A stretch of DNA of 11,573 nt from Actinomycetales bacterium (GTDB lineage Bacteria; Actinomycetota; Actinomycetes; Actinomycetales; Cellulomonadaceae). The notes beneath the pieces are model-generated. The model did not search any database. It had not been told where the DNA came from and saw only the letters and a program-made list of their open reading frames with translations. The stretch is from contig JAATES010000250.1 in NCBI GenBank assembly GCA_015655615.1, forward strand, positions 1-11,573. Direction: 5' to 3'. Position numbers and translations under genes: made by a program. Of this stretch, positions 7,022 to 11,573 are shown piece by piece (the stretch's first letter is position 1; every line of letters starts with the position of its first letter).

Positions 7022-7027
7022 AACATA
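7022..7027 (-). promoter_or_regulatory. -10 box (TATGTT) of a leaderless promoter for the aldo/keto reductase
   Basis: TATGTT on the minus strand ends 6 nt before the ATG at 7015, placing the predicted transcription start at the A of the start codon. The same spacing recurs at 7113, 8062 and 8963. No convincing -35 box was found. Confidence 0.55.
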
Positions 7028-7074
7028 CGCCGGAGGTGGCCCTGCCAACGCCCGGATTCGACGACCTGACCATC

Positions 7075-7096
7075 ATATGAGATCGAGGTCTCGTAT
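7075..7096. promoter_or_regulatory. 22-bp dyad between divergent promoters, candidate operator
   Basis: ATATGAGATC - GA - GGTCTCGTAT: 10-bp arms matching at 8 of 10 positions. It lies between the reductase and methyltransferase -10 boxes and would overlap the -35 region of the methyltransferase promoter, so a bound repressor or activator could control one or both genes. No regulator gene is present in the window. Confidence 0.4.
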
Positions 7097-7112
7097 CGTG
7101 AGTGCGACTCGG

Positions 7113-7118
7113 TAGGGT
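7113..7118 (+). promoter_or_regulatory. -10 box (TAGGGT) of a leaderless promoter for the methyltransferase
   Basis: TAGGGT ends 6 nt before the ATG at 7125, so transcription probably begins at the start codon. The only purine-rich stretch upstream is this box itself, so there is no separate ribosome-binding site. Confidence 0.55.
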
Positions 7119-7124
7119 TCTGCT

Positions 7125-7997
7125 ATGGCACAGACGAGCACGGGAGCGCCTCGCCCCGCGGGGACCGGAGCACAGGGCAGCGATCACGCGCTGGAGTCCG
7201 AGTCGTACACGCACGGACACCATGAGTCCGTGCTGCGCTCTCACCGGTGGCGCACGGTGCAGAACTCGGCGCAGTACCTCATCGACTACCTCACACCCGG
7301 CGCCTCACTCCTCGACGTGGGCTGTGGCCCGGGCACGCTCACGGTCGACCTGGCGCGCGCTGTCGCGCCCGGCAGGGTCGTCGGGGTCGACGCGGCCGAC
7401 GTGGTGCTGGACACGGCCCGCGAGCACGCCCGCACGGAGGGTGTCGAGGTCGAGTTCGCGCTGGCCAACGCCTATGAGCTGCCCTTCCCGGATGACTCCT
7501 TCGACATCGTCCACGTCCACCAGCTGCTCCAGCATCTCTCCGACCCGCTGGCGGCGATCTCCGAGCTGCGCCGGGTTGCCAAGCCGGGCGGCATCGTCGC
7601 AGCACGCGAGTCGGACTACGCGGCGATGGCCTGGTACCCGGCCTTGTCTGGTCTGACGGAGTGGAACCTGCTCTACCACGAGGTCACCCAGGCCTACGGG
7701 TTCGAGGCGGATGCCGGTCGCCGCCTTTTCGCCTGGTTCCAGGAGGCCGGACTCGACGTCGCCGAGCTGATTCCCAGCTCCAGCACGTGGTGCTACGCGA
7801 CCCCGGAGGCCCGGGACTGGTGGGGCGGCCTGTGGGCGCAGCGGTGCCTGGAGTCGAACTTCGCGGTGCAGGCCAAGGAGGCGGGCCTCGCGGATGAGGT
7901 AGCGCTCGAAGGCCTCGCACACGACTGGCGGGAGTGGGCCGCCGACCCGCGCGGCTGGTTCTCGGTGCTGCATGGCGAGGTCATCGCCCGCGTGTAG
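7125..7997 (+). CDS. Class I SAM-dependent methyltransferase (UbiE/Methyltransf_11 type)
   Basis: 290 aa, soluble. After a 60-residue N-terminal stretch (YTHGHHESVLRSHRWRTVQN), the Rossmann fold starts with motif I, LLDVGCGPGT (62-71). The second strand ends VVGVDA (85-90), whose Asp89 would bind the SAM ribose. ALANAYELPFPDDSFDIVHV carries the adenine-contact and motif IV regions, and LRRVAKPGGIV is motif VI. The C-terminal part (about 170-290) is rich in Trp and acidic residues and would form the substrate cap. This layout is common in UbiE-like small-molecule methyltransferases; the substrate cannot be named. The ATG is fixed by the leaderless -10 box 6 nt upstream. FAH-family and gltX genes follow on the same strand, each with its own -10 box, so this is not necessarily an operon. 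Confidence 0.92.
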   Translation: MAQTSTGAPRPAGTGAQGSDHALESESYTHGHHESVLRSHRWRTVQNSAQYLIDYLTPGASLLDVGCGPGTLTVDLARAVAPGRVVGVDAADVVLDTAREHARTEGVEVEFALANAYELPFPDDSFDIVHVHQLLQHLSDPLAAISELRRVAKPGGIVAARESDYAAMAWYPALSGLTEWNLLYHEVTQAYGFEADAGRRLFAWFQEAGLDVAELIPSSSTWCYATPEARDWWGGLWAQRCLESNFAVQAKEAGLADEVALEGLAHDWREWAADPRGWFSVLHGEVIARV

Positions 7998-8019
7998 GCG
8001 GGCCTGTCCAGAGCGGTCT

Positions 8020-8053
8020 GCCCGGGCGTCGTGCTGGCGTGAGGCCCGGGCGT
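8020..8053. repeat. Two direct copies of GCCCGGGCGT upstream of the FAH-family gene
   Basis: Copies at 8020-8029 and 8044-8053, 24 bp apart start to start. Each contains the 8-bp palindrome GCCCGGGC, so the copies can also pair with each other as an 8-bp stem with a 16-nt loop. They lie between the methyltransferase stop and the next -10 box, so they may be an operator pair or a terminator-like hairpin. Confidence 0.4.
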
Positions 8054-8061
8054 GCGCTCGG

Positions 8062-8067
8062 TAGGCT
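8062..8067 (+). promoter_or_regulatory. -10 box (TAGGCT) of a leaderless promoter for the FAH-family gene
   Basis: TAGGCT ends 6 nt before the ATG at 8074. GTGAGG (8039-8044) sits 17 bp upstream and is a weak -35 candidate. No Shine-Dalgarno site is visible. Confidence 0.55.
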
Positions 8068-8073
8068 GGTGCC

Positions 8074-8856
8074 ATGCGCATCGCTCGATTCACCACCGGC
8101 CAGGATCCCCGCTACGCCTTTGTGCAGGGCGACCCTGGGTCCGAGTACCTCGCCGTCATCAACGGCGATCCGTTGTTCCAGTCGGTGGAGCCGACGGGGG
8201 AGCGGGTCCAGCTCGACGACGATGCCCTCCGGCTGCTCTCCCCGGTGATCCCGCGGTCGAAGGTCGTCGGCGTGGGGCGCAACTACGCGGCTCACATCGC
8301 CGAGATGGGCAATGAGCCGCCGGCCCGTCCCCTGCTGTTCTTCAAGCCGAACACGTCGGTGATCGGCCCGGACGACCCCATCGTCCTGCCGGCGTGGTCC
8401 ACTGACGTCAGCTATGAGGCCGAGCTGGCTCTGGTCATCGGCCGGGTGACCCGCGAGGTCTCGCCGCAGACAGCGATGCAGCACGTGCTGGGCTACACCG
8501 TGGCCAACGACGTCACCGCGCGCGACGCTCAGCGCACCGACGACCAGTGGGCTCGCGCCAAGGGCTTCGACTCCGCGTGCCCGCTCGGACCGTGGATCCA
8601 GACCGACCTGGACACCGAGGAGCTCGCGGTGCGCTCGCGGGTCAACGGTGAGGCCAGGCAGGACGGCAACACTCGTGACCTGATCTTCGACCCGGCGTTC
8701 CTGGTCTCCTACATCTCCGAGGCCTTCACCCTGCTGCCCGGTGACGTGATCCTCACGGGCACACCAGCCGGGGTGGGACCGATCACGGCGGGTGACGTCG
8801 TCGAGTGCGAGGTCGAGGGCGTCGGCGTGCTGCGCAATCCCGTCGTCCGGCGCTGA
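8074..8856 (+). CDS. Fumarylacetoacetate hydrolase (FAH) family protein
   Basis: 260 aa. After a short N-terminal domain (MRIARFTTG to about residue 60), the catalytic FAH fold begins at KVVGVGRNYAAHIAEMG (63-79). The metal-binding acidic set is present: YEAELALVIG supplies Glu115 and Glu117, and ANDVTARD supplies Asp146. KGFDSACPLGPWI (163-175), DLIFDPAFLVSYIS and VILTGTPAGVGP (225-236) are further family signatures. Such enzymes cleave or isomerise 2-oxo acids (acylpyruvate hydrolase, 2-hydroxyhepta-2,4-dienedioate isomerase and oxaloacetate decarboxylase are known activities) using Mg2+ or Mn2+; which one applies here cannot be read from sequence. I recall this gene just before gltX in many Actinomycetota, which suggests a conserved metabolic role rather than aromatic catabolism. 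Confidence 0.94.
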   Translation: MRIARFTTGQDPRYAFVQGDPGSEYLAVINGDPLFQSVEPTGERVQLDDDALRLLSPVIPRSKVVGVGRNYAAHIAEMGNEPPARPLLFFKPNTSVIGPDDPIVLPAWSTDVSYEAELALVIGRVTREVSPQTAMQHVLGYTVANDVTARDAQRTDDQWARAKGFDSACPLGPWIQTDLDTEELAVRSRVNGEARQDGNTRDLIFDPAFLVSYISEAFTLLPGDVILTGTPAGVGPITAGDVVECEVEGVGVLRNPVVRR

Positions 8857-8940
8857 ACTGGCCGAAGGCTTCGCATCCCGCCGAGGCGAACACACGTTGT
8901 CGCCGAGCTCCGTGCTGTCGACGGCCGCGATACCGAGCAG

Positions 8941-8959
8941 CCCGGCGACCGGTGCCGGG
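8941..8959. promoter_or_regulatory. Inverted repeat just upstream of the gltX -10 box
   Basis: Perfect 6-bp arms CCCGGC and GCCGGG around GACCGGT, ending 3 bp before the -10 box. It covers the promoter spacer region and could be an operator or the end-hairpin of the preceding gene. No T-run follows. Confidence 0.35.
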
Positions 8960-8962
8960 ACG

Positions 8963-8968
8963 TAGAAT
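8963..8968 (+). promoter_or_regulatory. -10 box (TAGAAT) of a leaderless promoter for gltX
   Basis: TAGAAT, the best of the four matches to a consensus -10, ends 6 nt before the ATG at 8975. Transcription is predicted to begin at the A of the start codon. This makes gltX separately expressed from the FAH-family gene 118 bp upstream. Confidence 0.6.
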
Positions 8969-8974
8969 CGCCCT

Positions 8975-10477
8975 ATGACCCCTCCCTCTGTTCAGGGCAC
9001 CGATGTGCGTGTCCGCTTCTGCCCGTCGCCCACCGGAACCCCGCACGTCGGACTCATTCGCACGGCACTGTTCAACTGGGCGTATGCGCGTCATGTGGGC
9101 GGGACCTTCGTGTTCCGGATCGAGGACACCGACCCGGCCCGGGACTCCGAGGAGAGCTACCACCAGCTGCTCGACGCCCTGCAGTGGCTAGGGCTGGACT
9201 GGGATGAGGGCGTCGAGGTGGGAGGGCCGTACGAGCCCTACCGCCAGTCACAGCGCTTCGACAAGTACCGCGACGTGGTCGATCGGCTGATCGCGGCAGG
9301 GTATGCGTACGAGTCGTTCTCGACCGCCGAGGAGATCGAGGCTCGCAATGTCGCGGCCGGTCGCCCCAAGCAGTGGGGCTATGACGGCTACGACCGCACG
9401 CTGACGGACGAGCAGAAGGCGGCATATCGTGCGCAGGGCCGGGAGCCCTCCATCCGGATGACCATGCCCGATGAGGACGTGACCTTCACCGACCTGGTGC
9501 GCGGCGAGATCACCTTCCGTGCCGGATCGGTGCCGGACTACGTGATTGTACGTTCGGGTGGTCATCCGTTGTACACGCTCGTGAACCCTGTCGACGATGC
9601 ACTCATGGGCATCACGCATGTGCTGCGGGGTGAGGACCTGTTGTCCTCGACCCCGCGCCAGGTGGTGCTGTACCGGGCACTGGTCGAGCTGGGGATCGCC
9701 ACGGTGGTGCCCCTCTTCGGGCACCTGCCGTATGTGATGGGGGAGGGCAACAAGAAGCTGTCCAAGCGTGACCCCGAGGCGAGCCTGTTCCTGCACCGGG
9801 AGCGAGGCTTCCTGCCGGAAGGGCTGCTCAACTATCTGGCTCTGCTCGGGTGGTCGATCTCCGCCGATAACGATGTCTTCACCGTTCCGGAGCTGGTGGC
9901 CGCCTTCGACATCGCCGACGTGAATCCCAACCCCGCACGGTTCGACCTGAAGAAGGCCGAGGCGATCAATGCCGCTCACGTGCGCAAGCTCGCGCCTGAG
10001 GACTTCGTCCGCAGACTGGTTCCCTATCTCCACGCCGGCGGAGTGGTGCAGGCGAACACCTATGACGAGCTCGACGCGGACACCCGGCGGCGGCTGGATG
10101 CCGCCGCGCCGCTGACCCAAGAGCGCATGGTCCTGCTGGGCGAGGCGCCGGGTCTGCTGCGGTTCGTGTTCGTACCCGACGCCGACCTGGTGATCGAGGA
10201 CGATGCCCGGGCGGCGCTGCGGCAGGAGTCCCGTGAGGTGCTGGCGCTGGCCATCGAGAAGCTGGACGAGCTCGACGACTTCACTGCGTCCGCCATCGAG
10301 GCAGTGCTGCGGGCGGCCATCGTGGACGGTCTGGGGATCAAGCCCAAGTTCGCGTTCACGCCGCTGCGCATCGCGGTCACCGGTCGCCGGGTGTCGCCGC
10401 CGTTGTTCGAGTCGATGGCAATCCTGGGCAAGGACTCGACCCTGACCCGCTTGGTGGCGCTGCGCGACTCGCTCTGA
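8975..10477 (+). CDS. gltX: Glutamyl-tRNA synthetase (class I)
   Basis: 500 aa, a normal length for bacterial GluRS, which charges tRNA-Glu with glutamate using ATP in the cytoplasm. The Rossmann catalytic domain begins [15 protein letters not shown], with the HIGH motif as HVGL (24-27), then FRIEDTD (47-53). The KMSKS loop is KLSKR (261-265) after GEGNK. The stem-contact region ([21 protein letters not shown]) and the all-helical C-terminal anticodon-binding domain are complete. Most Actinomycetota lack GlnRS and form Gln-tRNA through GatCAB; the window does not show whether this enzyme is non-discriminating. The start is set by the -10 box 6 nt upstream and by conservation beginning soon after it. 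The next gene is convergent, 115 bp away; no tRNA-Glu/Gln genes follow within the window. Confidence 0.98.
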   Translation: MTPPSVQGTDVRVRFCPSPTGTPHVGLIRTALFNWAYARHVGGTFVFRIEDTDPARDSEESYHQLLDALQWLGLDWDEGVEVGGPYEPYRQSQRFDKYRDVVDRLIAAGYAYESFSTAEEIEARNVAAGRPKQWGYDGYDRTLTDEQKAAYRAQGREPSIRMTMPDEDVTFTDLVRGEITFRAGSVPDYVIVRSGGHPLYTLVNPVDDALMGITHVLRGEDLLSSTPRQVVLYRALVELGIATVVPLFGHLPYVMGEGNKKLSKRDPEASLFLHRERGFLPEGLLNYLALLGWSISADNDVFTVPELVAAFDIADVNPNPARFDLKKAEAINAAHVRKLAPEDFVRRLVPYLHAGGVVQANTYDELDADTRRRLDAAAPLTQERMVLLGEAPGLLRFVFVPDADLVIEDDARAALRQESREVLALAIEKLDELDDFTASAIEAVLRAAIVDGLGIKPKFAFTPLRIAVTGRRVSPPLFESMAILGKDSTLTRLVALRDSL

Positions 10478-10579
10478 GGCTGGGTGTTCTTAGTGAGCTC
10501 CAGTGAGTTGTCAGCGGAAGCCGAGGGTCACCCGTCACGATCATGAGCGGGCTCGCGGCCGACGCTTGCCGGGAATGCT

Positions 10580-10596
10580 GTGAGGCCCGCCCTCAC
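10580..10596. terminator. Hairpin at the convergent gltX / YeiH-like junction, possible bidirectional terminator
   Basis: Perfect 6-bp arms GTGAGG and CCTCAC around CCCGC. It overlaps the stop codon of the YeiH-like gene (10593-10595) and lies about 100 bp after gltX. There is no T-run on either strand, so this is only a weak candidate. Confidence 0.3.
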
Positions 10597-11573
10597 CCCA
10601 GGGCGAGGACCAGCACACCTGAGACCAGGGCGGCAATCACGGTCGCCAGTACGCCCAGCAGGGCAGCCGGCTTGGCCGACTGCCAGATCCGTTGCAGGTC
10701 GATACCCCACCCGAGGGCGAACATCGCCGCCGCGAACAGGGCAGTGGTGAGCGTGTCGGCGAGTCCAAGGACGCGATGCGGCACCAGACCGGTGCTGCGC
10801 AAGGCGACGCATCCGATGAATCCGAGGAGGAACAGGGGCATCGGCGGTGGCCGTCGTGCACCATCGCCGGCGGCTGCGCCCGCCGTGTCGAGTGTGCGGG
10901 CCCGTCGGGAGACCACGATGGCGACCATCGCCACGAGCGGCGCCAGCAGTGCCACCCGGGCCAGCTTGCTGACCGTGGCGACCTCCAGCGCACGCGAGCC
11001 GGCCAGATCCCCGGCCATGACCACATGCGCGACCTCCGGCATGGCGGCACCGATCCAGAGCCCGCTCTGATGTGCGTCCATGCCCAACCGGCCAGCGAGC
11101 CAAGGCAGCACGGGTACGAGCACCAGCCCGAGCAGGGTGACCAGTGCGACTGCCACCGCTACGGACTCACTGAGCGAGGTCTCGCCCTCACCGCCGTTCT
11201 CCGCGATGCCGTGAGCGTCCTGTATGCCGCATGGGTCCGCCGGACCTGCCGCAGGGCAGGCGACCCGCTGACGCCTGCCCTGCGGCAGCACACCAGACAT
11301 GGCGGAGATCGCGGCGGCCCCGCACACGGAGAATCCGGTGGCGACCAGCAGGGACTCGGCCCGGCCGACCTTCAGCCGTCGGCCCGCACCCAGGACCACT
11401 ACGAAGGTGACGATCAACGTCGTGGCCACGACCATCAGCCCCCGCCAGCCCAGCGCCAGCACCGATGGCAGGGAGAGCCGCAGCCCGAGCAGGACGACTC
11501 CGGCCCGGAGCACGTGGGTGGCCACGGCTCGGGCACCGGGAGCGAACAGCGGCAGGATCCGGTGAGCAGGGGA
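10593..11573 (-). CDS. YeiH/UPF0324-family membrane protein (putative sulfate exporter family), 5' end outside window
   Basis: 326 residues are visible with no start: the frame is open to the right edge (reading LPLFAPGARAVATHVLRAGV), so the N-terminal helices are missing. A GTG at 11525 is internal to conserved sequence and is taken as residue 1 for numbering. It is a multi-pass membrane protein with many hydrophobic spans. Family marks are VLRAGVVLLGLRLSLPSV (5-22), GFSVCGAAAISA (64-75), WIGAAMPEVAHVV (157-169) and the KLARVALLAPLV segment. Family members are annotated as putative sulfate exporters on weak experimental grounds. Two oddities: residues 80-102 are an extra, palindrome-encoded segment, and MPEVAHVV has Pro where I recall His (HEVAQVV) in E. 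coli YeiH. The gene may be functional with an insertion, or decaying. Confidence 0.85.
   Translation of the reverse strand, partial: SPAHRILPLFAPGARAVATHVLRAGVVLLGLRLSLPSVLALGWRGLMVVATTLIVTFVVVLGAGRRLKVGRAESLLVATGFSVCGAAAISAMSGVLPQGRRQRVACPAAGPADPCGIQDAHGIAENGGEGETSLSESVAVAVALVTLLGLVLVPVLPWLAGRLGMDAHQSGLWIGAAMPEVAHVVMAGDLAGSRALEVATVSKLARVALLAPLVAMVAIVVSRRARTLDTAGAAAGDGARRPPPMPLFLLGFIGCVALRSTGLVPHRVLGLADTLTTALFAAAMFALGWGIDLQRIWQSAKPAALLGVLATVIAALVSGVLVLALG
11224..11288. repeat. Cluster of three palindromes inside the YeiH-like gene, including a 43-bp perfect stem-loop
   Basis: Three consecutive elements: ATGC-C-GCAT (11224-11232), GGTCCG-C-CGGACC (11234-11246), and a large stem-loop with perfect 17-bp arms CTGCCGCAGGGCAGGCG (11246-11262) and its reverse complement (11272-11288) around the 9-nt loop ACCCGCTGA. 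On the minus strand the cluster encodes about 23 in-frame residues (80-102) of the membrane protein, rich in Gly/Pro/Arg/Cys and unlike its hydrophobic surroundings. It looks like an inserted palindromic element. Confidence 0.75.

Noticed and set aside
7013..7048. TTG at 7048 as start of the aldo/keto reductase
   Set aside because: The ATG at 7015 has the -10 box at the same 6-nt spacing as the neighbouring genes, while the TTG has no ribosome-binding site and the extra 11 residues are unconserved in character.
7305..8096. Open frame of about 263 codons on the minus strand opposite the methyltransferase
   Set aside because: It is antisense to a well-conserved methyltransferase and has no family features of its own; a high-GC shadow.
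7981..8895. Open frame of about 304 codons antisense to the FAH-family gene
   Set aside because: It mirrors the FAH coding sequence and reads as an Arg/Asp/Gly/Val-rich shadow with no recognisable domain.
9248..10120. Open frame of about 290 codons antisense to gltX
   Set aside because: GltX is unambiguous on the plus strand; the antisense product is a shadow.
10478..10592. Checked for tRNA-Glu or tRNA-Gln genes after gltX
   Set aside because: No cloverleaf, T-loop (GTTCGA-type) sequence or acceptor pairing was seen in the 115-bp gap.

Overview
The window looks like chromosomal DNA from a high-GC Gram-positive bacterium (Actinomycetota, probably Micrococcales). The evidence is strong GC bias at third codon positions, frequent GTG/TTG starts, actinobacterial-type type VII (ESX-like) secretion proteins, a glutamyl-tRNA synthetase with the PHVGL form of its HIGH motif, and genes whose -10 box sits right against the ATG, as in leaderless actinobacterial transcripts. 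Genus cannot be settled from the sequence alone.

Layout. (1) 2-1780 (+): the C-terminal part of an EccC-like FtsK/SpoIIIE ATPase, the motor of type VII secretion, cut by the left edge. (2) 5805 down to 1893 (-): a four-gene operon convergent with eccC. It encodes a WXG100-family protein (98 aa, TTG start), a longer WXG100-like helical protein (187 aa), a roughly 380-aa protein that may be EspG/chaperone-like, and a 590-aa protein with an alanine-rich helical N-terminal half and a C-terminal alpha/beta-hydrolase domain with a GFSQGG nucleophile elbow. The last two genes overlap by 11 bp. This looks like a type VII secretion substrate or effector module and is the part of the window most likely to hold undescribed biology. 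(3) 7015 down to 5957 (-): an aldo/keto reductase. (4) 7125-10477 (+): a class I SAM methyltransferase, a fumarylacetoacetate-hydrolase-family enzyme and gltX. (5) 11573 down to 10593 (-): a YeiH/UPF0324-type membrane protein cut by the right edge.

Regulation. Each of the four non-secretion genes whose start lies in the window (aldo/keto reductase, methyltransferase, FAH-family, gltX) has a TANNNT hexamer exactly 6 nt before its ATG, the geometry of leaderless transcription. The secretion operon instead has Shine-Dalgarno sites. It also has a 5' leader with a hairpin whose loop region can pair with the ribosome-binding site of the first gene.

Odd structure. The YeiH-like gene carries, in frame, about 69 bp made almost wholly of palindromes, including a 43-bp stem-loop with perfect 17-bp arms. 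It lies where I recall this protein family having no such segment. No non-coding stretch exceeds 300 bases. The gaps are roughly 75-150 bp and hold the promoter-like, dyad and hairpin elements listed. I saw no rRNA, tRNA, CRISPR array or transposase gene.
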